Source of the DNA: Aulostomus chinensis
Lineage: Eukaryota > Chordata > Actinopteri > Syngnathiformes > Aulostomidae
Direction of reading: 5' to 3'
Length of the DNA stretch: 64,000 bases
NCBI GenBank assembly: GCA_037954235.1
Contig: JBBMOA010000001.1
Location: 5,284,001-5,348,000, forward strand
The notes under the pieces: model-generated
What the model saw: only the letters and a program-made list of their open reading frames with translations
Told to the model about the DNA's origin: nothing
Databases searched by the model: none
Shown here: one piece after another, positions 25,361 through 35,100 of the stretch
Layout: each line of letters starts with the position of its first letter
Position numbering within the stretch: position 1 is the stretch's first letter
Position numbers and translations under genes: made by a program

Positions 25361-25730
25361 TTTATAGTCCAACAGGAAGTTAGCATGTCAGGGATGAGAC
25401 ACCTTTATAGTCCAACAGGAAGTTAGCATGTCAGGGATGAGACACCCTCATAGTCCAACAGGAAGTTAGCATGTCAGGGATGAGACACCCTCATAGTCCA
25501 AAAGGAAGTTAGCATGTCAGGGATGAGACACCCTTATCGTCCAACAGGAAGTTAGCATGTCAGGGATGAGACACGCTTATCGTCCAACAGGAAGTTAGCA
25601 TGTCAGGGATGAGACACGCTTATCGTCCAACAGGAAGTTAGCATGTCAGGGATGAGACACGCTTATCGTCCAACAGGAAGTTAGCATGTCAGGGATGAGA
25701 CACCCTGATAGTCCAACAGGAAGTTAGCAT
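25361..25730 (+). repeat. 43-bp minisatellite, 8.6 copies
   Basis: Tandem copies start at 25,361, 25,404, 25,447, 25,490, 25,533, 25,576, 25,619, 25,662 and 25,705, the last partial. Each contains TAGTCCAACAGGAAGTTAGC and ATGTCAGGGATGAGACAC. Copies are almost identical, differing at TATAG/CATAG/TATCG and CACC/CACG, so expansion is recent. The period equals the satellite monomer length, but I see no convincing sequence similarity. A 12-bp duplication (AAATCAGGCTTA) sits just upstream at about 25,341. Confidence 0.95.
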
Positions 25731-25929
25731 CTCCATGGTTCCCTTGACCAGAAGCCAGTGGGATCGTTCCATTCTGACATCTTGATTGACATTTGTCCTT
25801 CTCTTAGCTAAATAGCTGGCAATCATTTGAAAAAAACCTTGATTTACTTTTTGTATTTTGATCTTCAGCTCATTTGCATACTTTTGTTAAAATTCTCCCC
25901 TTTTTGTCTTTTTTTTCTGCTGTTTTTAG
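25731..25929 (+). other. Intron-like sequence ending in a splice acceptor
   Basis: AT-rich sequence that ends in a strong 3' splice-site pattern: a T-rich tract from about 25,899 (TTTTTGTCTTTTTTTTCTGC, then TGTTTTTAG) with AG at 25,928-25,929, directly before the laminin-like exon. It would be the 3' part of an intron whose upstream exon is not in the window. Confidence 0.6.
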
Positions 25930-26037
25930 CACAAAGTCCACCTGGTGCCTAAAGACCAGTTCAGCATGGACTACGTTGAACCTTCAGTCCGCTGCATCAG
26001 CACCCATGGACGGTTCCCCTCTGACAGGAGGATTCTG
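25930..26037 (+). CDS. lama5-like: Laminin alpha-5-like exon, early L4 domain
   Basis: A 108-nt open exon of 36 codons, flanked by a strong polypyrimidine-AG acceptor and a good donor (CTG|GTGAGG at 26,038). It reads HKVHLVPKDQF, then SMDYVEPSVRCIS, then THGRF. The pattern 'VPxDxFxxxYVEPxVxCISxHGxF' is one I associate with the L4 region of vertebrate laminin alpha-5, where it precedes a proline-rich segment. This piece has no visible lesion. The frame continues past the donor to a TAA after 13 codons, as expected for intron sequence. It ends in phase 0. Confidence 0.7.
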
Positions 26038-26057
26038 GTGAGGAACATTAGTGGGAC

Positions 26058-26577
26058 AGCGCTCTTGTAAGAACCGTTCTGATCCACCTTCCCTCCCCCT
26101 GTAGCTCCTCCTGTGTCCCCTCAGCGCTCTTGTTAGAACGGTTCTGATCCACCTCCCCTCCCCCTGTAGCTCCTCCTGTGTCCCCTCAGCGCTCTTGTCA
26201 GAACGGTTCTGATCCACCTTCCATCCTCCTGTAGCTCCTCCTGTGTCCCCTCAGCGTTCTTGTCAGAACGGTTCTGATCCACCTTCCCTCCCCCTGTAGC
26301 TCCTCCTGTGTCCCCTCAGCGCTCTTGTTAGAACGGTTCTGATCCACCTTCCCTCCCCCTGTAGCTCCTCCTGTGTCCCCTCAGCGCTCTTGTTAGAAGG
26401 GTTCTGATCCACCTTCCCTCCCCCTGTAGCTCCTCCTGTGTCCCCTCAGCGCTCTTGTTAGAAGGGTTCTGATCCACCTTCCCTCCCCCTGTAGCTCCTC
26501 CTGTGTCCCCTCAGCGCTCTTGTGAGAATGGTTCTGATCCACCTTCCCTCCCCCTGTAGCTCCTCCTGTGTCCCCTC
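26058..26577 (+). repeat. 65-bp minisatellite, eight copies, each with a splice-acceptor-like end
   Basis: Units begin with AGCGCTCTTGT at 26,058, 26,123, 26,188, 26,253, 26,318, 26,383, 26,448 and 26,513; the spacing is exactly 65 bp throughout. Each holds a branch-point-like GTTCTGATCCAC, a pyrimidine-rich run (CTTCCCTCCCCCTGTAGC) and TCCTCCTGTGTCCCCTCAG. The array fills nearly the whole interval between the donor at 26,038 and the candidate exon at 26,580. The last unit's CAG serves as that exon's acceptor. Confidence 0.95.
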
Positions 26578-26579
26578 AG

Positions 26580-26771
26580 GTTTCCAAACTCCCTCCCACT
26601 GGCTGGTGCTGAAGGAGGGCCAGAGCTCCTCCTACAGGAGCCCATCCTGGCCTCCCCCGCTGCAGCTCCTCCACTGACCTCCCACCAGAGAGATGAGCCC
26701 CCTGGTTCAGAGGTGACAGACCACCTCTGGGAGCAGACAACAGAGACCACATCAGGCTGGACTCCGTGCAG
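26580..26771 (+). CDS. Candidate proline-rich linker exon of the laminin-like gene
   Basis: A 192-nt segment between the acceptor TGTGTCCCCTCAG and the excellent donor GTGCAG|GTACGG. The frame starting one base in (26,581) is open for 63 codons: FPNSLPLAGAEGG, QEPILASPAAAPPLTS, then VTDHLWEQTTETTSGW. The composition (Pro, Ala, Ser, Thr, Glu) fits the poorly conserved linker after the early L4 residues of laminin alpha-5, but there is no sequence match I would rely on. The phase disagrees with the preceding exon: joined directly, the frame reads VSKLPPTGWC and then a stop. Either the previous exon end is misplaced or a 1-nt lesion exists. Confidence 0.35.
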
Positions 26772-27411
26772 GTACGGAGGCTGACGGCTGCTGAGTGAGT
26801 GAGTTTACGACGCTCCCACCACTGCTGCTGGATTGATTTAACACATCTGGAATATTTAGATTTATTCTGGGTCAACATCTGCATCTGTTGAAGTCCTCAG
26901 TCTCCATGCAGGTGGTGTTGTTCCAGATAAAAGGTCTCAATAATAGCATCACTCCAGGTGAAACCATTCCAAAGAAGGCTAAGTGGAGCTGGCATATCAG
27001 CCCCCAATGGAAGCCTGCTGCTGCTGCCAAGCTCTCCATGTCATCATGGAGAAGTTGATTGTTCAACTCAATGTTTTTCCCATTGGGAGGAGATTTGTTG
27101 TTCCACCATGAAGTCTTTTCTGGTGATGAGTTTGTGTGTTGTAGTAGCATGAAGATATCTTGTTATCATGATCAACTCATCTGGCCAGGTGGAAGAACGC
27201 TGCTGTGTTTGGATTCAGACGAGTCAAATCTGAACCAGGGACTTGAAGTTTTATCCTCGGTCTCCGGACTCATAAAATGGAGACCGGCCCAGTTTGACAC
27301 TTTTGAACTCCTCCATGATGTTCAAATCTCATGACTGAGATTCGTGATTGGAAACATCGGCGGTTCAGGAAAGAAAACATGTACCATTGAACATCGCTCT
27401 CATCCTTCATT
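26772..27411. other. Unassigned spacer / intron-like sequence
   Basis: No domain is recognised on either strand. The longest frames are a 92-codon minus-strand frame (27,150-26,872) and a 91-codon plus-strand frame (27,059-27,334). They overlap, lack splice support and resemble nothing I know. The middle L4 exon or exons expected here for the laminin-like gene were looked for in all plus frames and not found. Confidence 0.5.
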
Positions 27412-27494
27412 CATTTTTGAATTCATTAACAATTCTTCCGACAATTCTTTCACTATTATCACTGTTAGCATCATTTTGAGTTCATTAACAATTA
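27412..27494 (-). repeat. Isolated satellite fragment inside the island
   Basis: About 83 bp (nearly two monomers) match the satellite in the right-array orientation: GAATTCATTAACAATTCTTC, then ACTGTTAGCATCATTTTGAG, then TTCATTAACAATTAAG. It is separated from the right array by about 940 bp and from the left array by about 3.6 kb. Its 3' edge lies about 10 bp before a possible laminin exon stub. Confidence 0.85.
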
Positions 27495-27504
27495 AGGGGG
27501 CTCA

Positions 27505-27548
27505 GGTCCTCCTCACCTGCAGGTTCCTGCAGGCAGAGCCCTGTGGTG
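27505..27548 (+). pseudogene. Possible remnant of a laminin L4 exon 3' end
   Basis: The frame through 27,520-27,546 reads QVPAGRALW immediately before a donor-like TG|GTAGGT (27,549). In laminin alpha-5 a 'VPxGRxLWL' string directly precedes the 'DYVLVVPE' exon, and here the DYVLVVPE exon follows at 27,671. One base seems missing after TGG, so the Leu codon and phase are lost. Only about 44 bp remain; upstream lies the satellite fragment. The match is short and from memory. Confidence 0.4.
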
Positions 27549-27670
27549 GTAGGTTTCCTGCTCCTCTGCTGGACTGATACCCTCTCCCTTTCCCCACACG
27601 TATCTGCTGTTACTACTCTGTGCCTCCTTCTCCTCTGTCAGGCCTGGACTTCTTCCTTCTGTCTCTCCAG

Positions 27671-27786
27671 GATTACGTCCTGGTGGTGCCTGAGAGCAGC
27701 TCCAGCTCCAGCTCCCTGAACCAAGAACCACTGGAGAAATCTGACCACTTCATCAGCAACTGTGGCCTCAACAGCTTTCATGTCAA
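27671..27786 (+). CDS. lama5-like: Laminin alpha-5-like exon, end of L4 domain
   Basis: After the acceptor CTTCTGTCTCTCCAG the frame reads DYVLVVPE, a serine run, then LNQEPLEKSDHFIS and NCGLNSFHV. 'DYVLVVPE...(R/N)xEPLxKSxxFISxC' is the hallmark I recall for the last part of the L4 domain in laminin alpha-5 and, less closely, alpha-3. Seven consecutive Ser codons (AGC/TCC alternating) replace the usual Tyr-containing stretch, suggesting slippage. The donor is weak: AA|GTCGGT at 27,787, or GTGTCT at 27,791, so the exon end is approximate. There is no stop in the frame. Confidence 0.7.
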
Positions 27787-28153
27787 GTCGGTGTCTCTCA
27801 GCCTGAGTTGGTCCATGTTCTGTATCCCTGAATGTTCTAGAGGAACTAAACTGGGCCTGACTGGGACGCTTCTGTCTGCTCAGATTTGGGTTGTGAATGC
27901 ATTCAGATGTCATTTACAAGCATTGGAACTAAAGACCTGAGCCTCAAGAATATTTAGTTCTTGATTTACTTTCTCTTGCAGGGTTTCACTTTGTGCAAAT
28001 TTTCTTTTTAAGATCTTTGTTTTTTGTTGTCCTTCCATTTAGCAAGTTTGGCTAAGAACCGTTTCCCCACTAAACTAATTTTCCTAAAATGTCTCGCTAA
28101 CGTTTCCTTTTTCTCTGTCGTCCCTCCTGTCCTTGGTCTCCATTCTGTCTCAG
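27787..28153 (+). other. Intron-like sequence between laminin-like exons
   Basis: AT-rich sequence that ends in a long pyrimidine tract (TTTCCTTTTTCTCTGTCGTC, then CTCCATTCTGTCTCAG) with AG at 28,152-28,153 and an alternative AG at 28,157-28,158. No other feature was seen. Confidence 0.55.
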
Positions 28154-28333
28154 CTCAGCTGTGTCTCTTGGGCTCTCTTCAACAACGGCGCCCTGCCTTG
28201 TGCCTGCCATGAGGTTGGAGCTGAGAGTGACACCTGCGAGTCATTTGGTGGTCGGTGCCGCTGCAGGCCCCACGTGATTGGCCAAGATTGCTCCATGTGG
28301 GCCGCGGGTTGCTGGGGATTCCTCACTGCAGAC
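28154..28333 (+). pseudogene. lama5-like: Laminin EGF-like exon with a lost cysteine and frameshift
   Basis: The frame reads SWALFNNGALPCACHEVGA, then DTCESFGGRCRCRPHVIG, then QDCSMWAAGCWGF, before the consensus donor GAC|GTGAGT at 28,334. 'NNGAxPCxCHEVGA...CExFGGxCxCxxxVIGxDCSxCAxGYWGFPNC' is the laminin EGF-like domain that follows L4 in laminin alpha-5. Cysteines 1-6 of the eight are present. The seventh is Trp (TGG, 28,298-28,300). The eighth is lost because the stretch before the donor is one base short: CTCACTGCAGAC where a CCNAACTGCAGAC-like sequence is expected. Tyr before NNGA is also absent, and Tyr to Cys occurs before WGF. Disulfide pairing would fail. The next exon is not found before the satellite begins. 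Confidence 0.72.
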
Positions 28334-28435
28334 GTGAGTGTCAGATTGGATGAATGATGAGTAATAAGGGCTTTTAATGATGAGTGAGAGGACGGACAAA
28401 ACCAACCTGTCCAACCATCAGAGGACAGTTTGTTG
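28334..28435. other. Spacer before the right satellite array
   Basis: About 100 bp of intron-like sequence after the GTGAGT donor. It contains a run of ATGA-type words (TGAATGATGAGTAATAAGG, TTTTAATGATGAGTGAG). No gene was seen. The first recognisable satellite word (GTTTCAACTCGTACTACATT) starts at about 28,440. Confidence 0.6.
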
Positions 28436-31400
28436 TTCTAGTTTCAACTCGTACTACATTTCTGTAAGCATCATTTCGAGGTTATTAGCAGCTCTTACTA
28501 GATTACTGTTAGCATCATTTTTAGGTTACTCGCAATTATCACTACATCACCGTCAGCATCATTTTGAGTTCATTAGAAATTCTTCCGACATCACTGTCGC
28601 ATTATTTGGAGGTTCGTAGCAACTCTAACTACATGACTGTCAGCATCACTTTTAGTTTATTTGCAACTATCACTACATTACTGTTAGCATCATTTTGGGA
28701 TCATTAGCAATTCTTACGACATCACTGTCGCATTATTTGGAGGTTCGTAGCAACTCTTACTACATGACTGTCGGCATCACTTTGAGGTTGTTTGAAACTT
28801 TCACTACATTATTGTTAGCATCATTTTGAGTTCATTAGCAATTCTTACTAAATCACTGTCGCATCATTTTGAGATCTTTAGCAATTCTTCTGACATCACT
28901 GTCGCATTATTTTGAGGTTCGTAGCTACACTTACTACATGACTGTCAGCATCACTTTGAGGTTATTCGAAACTTTCACTCCATTACTGTGAACATCACTG
29001 AGTTTATGAGCAATTATCACTACATTACTGTTAGCATCATTTTGAGTTTAATAGCAATTCTTACCACATGACTGTCAGCATCACTTTGAGGTTATTCGAA
29101 ACTTTCACAACATCACTTTTGGCATCATTTTGAGTTCATTAGCAATTCTTACTCCATCACTGTCGCATCATTTTGAGATCATTAGCAATTCTTACGACAT
29201 CACTGTAGCATTATTTTGAGGTTATTAGCAACTCTTACTACATTACCGTCAGCACCATTTTTAGGTTACTCGCATCTCTAACCACATGACTGTCAGCATC
29301 ACTTTGAGGTTATTAGCAACTTTGACTCCATTAATGTTCGCATCATTTTGAGTTTAATAGCAATTCTGACTACATCACTGTCGCATCATTTTGAGATCAT
29401 TAGCAATTCTTCCGACATCACTGTCGCATTATTTTGAGGTTCGTAGAAACTCTTACTACATGACTGTCAGCATCACTTTGAGTTTATTCGAAACGTTCAC
29501 TCCATTACTGTTAGCATCATTTTGAATTCATTAGCAATTCTTACTAAATCACTGTCGCATCATTTTGAGATCTTTAGCAATTCTTCTGACATAACCGTCG
29601 CATTATTTTGAGGTTCGTAGCAACTCTTACTACATGACTGTCAGCATCACTTTGAGGTTATTCAAAACTTTCACTCCATTACTGTTAGCAGCATTTTGAG
29701 TTCATTAGCAATTCTTACGACATCACAGTAGCATTGAATTGAGTTCATTAACAACTCTTACTACATGACTGTCAGCATCACTTTGAAGTTGTTCGAAACA
29801 CTTACTACATTACTGAAAGCATCACCGAGTTGATGAGCAACTATCACTACATTACTGTTAGCATCATCTTGAGTTCATTAGAAATTCTTCCGACATCACT
29901 GTCGCAATATTTTGAGGTTCGTAGCAACTTTTACTACATTACTGAGGCATTATTTTGAGGTTCGTAGCAACTCTTACTACATGACTGTCAGCATCACGTT
30001 TAGGTTGTTCGAAACACTTACTACATTACTGTAAGCATCACTGTGTTGATTAGCAACTATCACTACATTACTGTTAGCATCATCTTGAGTTCATTAGAAA
30101 TTCTTCCGACATCACTGTCGCAATATTTTGAGGTTCGTAGCAACTTTTACTACATTTCTGTCGCATTATTTGAGGTTCGTTGCAACACTTACTACATGAC
30201 TGTCAGCATCACTTTGAGGTTATTCGAAACTTTCACTCCATTACTGTTAGCATCATTTTGAGTTCATTAGCAATTCTTACTACATCACTGTCGCATCATT
30301 TTGAGATCATTAGCAATTCTTCTGACATCACTTTCGTATTATTTTGAGGTTTGTAGCAACTCTTACTACATGACTGTCAGCATCACTTTGAGGTTGTTCG
30401 AAACTCTTACTACATTACTGTAAGCATCACTGAGTTGATTAGCAGCTATCACTACATTAGTGTTAGCATCGTTTTGAGTTCAATAGCAATTCTTACGACA
30501 TCACTGTCAGCATCATTTTTTATTTACTCGCAACTGAAACCACATGACTGTCAGCATCACTTTGAGGTTATTCGAAATTTTCACTCTATTACTGTTAGCA
30601 TCATTTTGAGTTCATTAGCAATTCTGACTACATCACTGTCGCATCATTTTGAGATCATTAGCAATTCTTCCGACATCACTGTCGCATTATTTTGAGGTTC
30701 GTAGAAACTCTTACTACATGACTGTCAGCATCACTTTGAGTTTATTCGAAACGTTCACTCCATTACTGTTAGCATCATTTTGAATTCATTAGCAATTCTT
30801 ACTAAATCACTGTCGCATCATTTTGAGATCTTTAGCAATTCTTCTGATATCACCGTCGCAATATTTTGAGGTTCGTAGCAACTTTTACTACATTACTGAA
30901 GCATTATTTTGAGGTTCGTAGCAACTCTTACTACATGACTGTCAGCATCAGTTTGAGATTATTCGAAACTTTCACTCCATTACTGTTAGCATGATTTTGA
31001 GTTCATTAGCAATTCTTCTGACATCACTGTCGCATTATTTTTTAGGTTCGTTGCAACTCTTACTACATGACTGTCAGCATCACTTTGAGGTTGTTCGAAA
31101 CACTTACTACATTACTGTAAGCATCACTGTGTTGATTAGCAACTATCACTACATTACTGTTAGCATCATTTTGAGTTCATTAGAAATTCTTCCGACGTCA
31201 CTGTCGCAATATTTTGAGGTTCGTAGCAACTTTTACTACATTACTGTCGCATTATTTTAGGTTCGTTGCAACACTTACTACATGAATGTCAGCTTCACTT
31301 TGAGGTTATTCGAAACTTTCACTCCATTACTGTTAGCATCATTTTGAGTTCATTAGCAATTCTTACTACATCACTGTCGCATCATTTTGAGATCTTTAGC

Positions 31401-32035
31401 AATTCTTCTGACATCACTTTCGCATTATTTTGCGATTCGTAGCAACTCTTACTACATTACTGTCAGCATCACTTTGAGGTTGTTCGAAACGTTCACTCCA
31501 TTACTGTTAGCATCATTTTGAGTTCATTAGCAGTTCTTACTAAATCACTGTCGCATCATTTTGAGATCTTTAGCAATTCTTCCGACATCACTGTCGCAAT
31601 ATTTTGAGGTTCGTAGCATCTTTTACTACATTACTGTCGCTTTATTTTGAGGTTCGTTGCAACACTTACTACATGACTGTCAGCATCACTTTGAGGTTAT
31701 TCGAAACTTTCACTCCATTACTGTTAGCAGCATTTTGAGTTCATCAGCAATTCTTACGACATCACAGTAGCATTGAATTGAGTTCATTAACAACTCTTAG
31801 TACATAACTGTCAGCATCACTTTGAGTTTATTCGAAACGTTCACTCCATTACTGTTAGCATCATTTTGAGTTCATTAGCAATTCTTACTACATCACTGTC
31901 GCATCATTTTGAGATCATTAGCAATTCTTCTGACATCACTTTCGCATTATTTTGAGATTCGTAGCAACTCTTACTACATGACTGTCAGCATCACTTTGAG
32001 GTTGTTCGAAACTCTTACTACATTACTGTAAGCAT

Positions 32036-32110
32036 CACTGAGTTGATGTTGATGAGTTGATTATCACTACATTAGTGATTATCACTATTATCACTACATT
32101 AGTGTTAGCA
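32036..32110 (-). repeat. Irregular, slipped monomers in the right array
   Basis: A local stutter of short words (GATGTTGATGAGTTGATTAT, then CACTACATTAGTGATTATCA) breaks the monomer register. Normal monomers resume at GTGTTAGCATCGTTTTGAG. It looks like replication slippage within one or two monomers. Confidence 0.7.
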
Positions 32111-35100
32111 TCGTTTTGAGATCATTAGCAATTCTTCCGACATCACTGTCGCATTATTTTGAGGTTCGTAGAAACTCTTACTACATGACTGTCAGCATCA
32201 CTTTGAGTTTATTCGAAACGTTCACTCCATTACTGTTAGCATCATTTTGAATTCATTAGCAATTCTTACTAAATCACTGTCGCATCATTTTGAGATCTAT
32301 AGCAATTCTTCTGACATAACCGTCGCATTATTTTGAGGTTCGTAGCAACTCTTACTACATGACTGTCAGCATCACTTTGAGGTTATTCAAAACTTTCACT
32401 CCATTACTGTTAGCATCATTTTGAGTTCATTAGCAATTCTTCCGACATCACTGTCGCAATATTTTGAGGTTCGTAGCATCTTTTACTACATTACTGTCGC
32501 ATTATTTTGAGGTTCGTTGCAACACTTACTACATGACTGTCAGCATCACTTTGAGGTTTTTCGAAACTTTCACTCCATTACTGTTAGCATCATTTTGAGT
32601 TCATTAGCAATTCTTACGACATCACAGTAGCATTGAATTGAGTTCATTAACAACTCTTACTACATGACTGTCAGCATCACTTGTAAGATGTTCGAAACAC
32701 TTACTACATGACTGTCAGCATCACTTTGAGGTTGTTCGAAACTCTTACAACATTACTGTAAGCATTACTGAGTTTATTAGCAACTATCACTACATTACTG
32801 TTCACATCATCTTGAGTTCATTAGCAATTCTTACTAAATCACTGTCGCATCATTTTGAGATCATTCGCAATTCTTCTGACATCACTGTCGCATTTTTTTG
32901 AGGTTCATAGTAACTCTTACTACATGACCGTCAGCATCACTTTGAGGTTATTCGAAACTTTCACTCCATTACTGTTAGCATCATTTTGAGTTCATTAGCA
33001 ATTCTTACTACATCACTGTCGCATCATTTTGAGATCATGAGCAATTCTTCCGACATCACTGTCGCATTATTTTGAGGTTCGTAGAAACTCTTACTACATT
33101 ACTGTCAGCATCACGTTGAGTTTATTAGCAACTTTCACTCCATTACTGTTACCATCATTTTGAGTTCATTAACAGTTCTTACGACATCACTGTCGCATCA
33201 TTTTTAGATGATTAGCAATTCTTCCGACATCACTGTCGCATTATTTTGAGGTTCGTAGAAACTCTTACTACATGACTGTCAGCATCACTTTGAGTTTATT
33301 CGAAACGTTCACTCCATTACTGTTAGCATCATTTTGAATTCATTATCAATTCTTACTAAATCACTGTCGCATCATTTTGAGATCTATAGCAATTCTTCTG
33401 ACATAACCGTCGCATTATTTTGAGGTTCGTAGCAACTCTTACTATATGACTGTCAGCATCACTTTGAAGTTATTCAAAACTTTCACTCCATTACTGTTAG
33501 CATCATTTTGAGTTCATTAGCAATTCTTCCGACATCACTGTCGCAATATTTTGAGGTTCGTAGCATCTTTTACTACATTACTGTCGCATTATTTTGAGGT
33601 TCGTTGCAACACTTACTACATGACTGTCAGCATCACTTTGAGGTTTTTCGAAACTTTCACTCCATTACTGTTAGCAGCTTTTTAGTTCATTAGCAATTCT
33701 TACGACATCACAGTAGCATTGAATTGAGTTCATTAACAACTCTTACTACATGACTGTCAGCATCACTTGTAAGTTGTTCGAAACACTTACTACATGACTG
33801 TCAGCATCACTTTGAGGTTGTTCGAAACTCTTTCAACATTACTGTAAGCATTACTGAGTTCATTAGCAACTATCACTACATTACTGTTCGCATCATCTTG
33901 AGTTTATTAGCAATTCTTACTAAATCACTGTCGCATCATTTTGAGATCTTTAGCAATTCATCTGACATCACTGTCGCAATATTTTGAGGTTCGTAGCAAC
34001 TTTATCTACATTACTGTCGCATAATTTTGAGGTTCGTAGCAACTCTTACTACATGACCGTCAGCATCACTTTGAGGTTATTCGAAACTTTCACTCCATTA
34101 CTGTTAGCATAATTTTGAGTTCATTAGCAATTCTTACGACATCACAGTCACATTAAATTGAGTTCAGTAGCAACTCTTACTACATGACTTTCAGCATCAC
34201 TTTGAAGTTGTTCGAAACACTTACTACATGACTGTCAGCATCACTTTGAGGTTGTTCGAAACTCTTACTACATTACTGTAAGCATCACTGAGTTTATTAG
34301 CAACTTTCACTACATTACTGTTAGCATCATCTTGAGTTCATGTGCAATTCTTACGACATCACTGTAGCATCATTTTGAGATCATTAGCAATTCTTCTGAC
34401 ATCACTGTCGCATTTTTTTGAGGTTCGTAGCAAATCTTACTACATTAGTGTCAGCATCACTTTGAGGTTGTTCCAAACGTTCACTCCATTACTGTTAGCA
34501 TCATTTTGCGTTTATTAGCAATTCTTACTAAATCACTGTCGCATCATTTTGAGATCATTAGCAATTCATCTGACATCACTGTCGCAATATTTTGAGGTTC
34601 GTAGCAACTTTTTCTACATTACTGTCGCATTATTTTTAGGTTCGTAGCAACTCTTAGTACATGACCGTCAGCATCACTTTGAGGTCATTCGAAACTTTCA
34701 CTCCATTACTGTTAGCATCATTTTGAGTTCATAAGCAATTCTTACTACATCACTGTTGCATCATTTTGAGGTCATTAGTAATTCTTCTGGCATCACTGTC
34801 GCATTATTTTGATGTTCGTAGCAACTCTTACTACATTACTGTTGCATTATTTAAAGGTTCGTAGCAACTCTGACTGCATTCCTGTCAATATCACTTCGAG
34901 TTTATTGGCAACTTTCACTCCATTAATGTTAGCATCATTTTGAGTTCATTAGCAATTCTTACTCAATCACTGTCGCATCATTTTGAGATCATTAGCAATT
35001 CTTCCGACATCACTGTCGCAATATTTGAGGTTCGTATTAACTCTTACTACATGACTGTCAGCATCACTTTGAGGTTATTCAAAACTTTCACTCCATTAAT

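Larger units (their letters stand above)
25930..28333 (+). pseudogene. lama5-like: Laminin alpha-5-like gene fragment (L4 domain into a laminin EGF-like domain)
   Basis: Several exon-like pieces occur in the order expected for the second laminin IV (L4) domain region and following EGF-like domain of laminin alpha-5, a secreted basement-membrane subunit. Early L4 residues are at 25,930, a possible linker exon at 26,580, a possible end-of-exon stub near 27,505, late L4 residues at 27,671 and the EGF-like domain at 28,154. Most of the middle L4 coding sequence cannot be found between 26,772 and 27,500, and a satellite fragment lies there. Lesions: a lost EGF-domain Cys, a 1-nt deletion before the last donor, and incompatible exon phases. 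No promoter, first or last exon is present. Truncated gene copy most likely; an intact gene with huge satellite introns and assembly errors is the alternative. Assignment to alpha-5 rather than alpha-3 is by recalled similarity. Confidence 0.7.

Noticed and set aside
25361..25730. 43-bp minisatellite as a diverged part of the satellite
   Set aside because: Only GTTAGCAT-like words are shared. The remaining sequence does not align in either orientation.
25984..26750. Minus-strand 77-102 codon frames over the 65-bp minisatellite and candidate exon
   Set aside because: They are repeat translation (recurring GHRRSYRGREGGSE) and shadows of the plus-strand laminin-like exons.
26872..27334. 92-codon minus and 91-codon plus frames in the spacer
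   Set aside because: They overlap each other, show no recognisable motif and have no splice context. They may be old transposon sequence but cannot be assigned.
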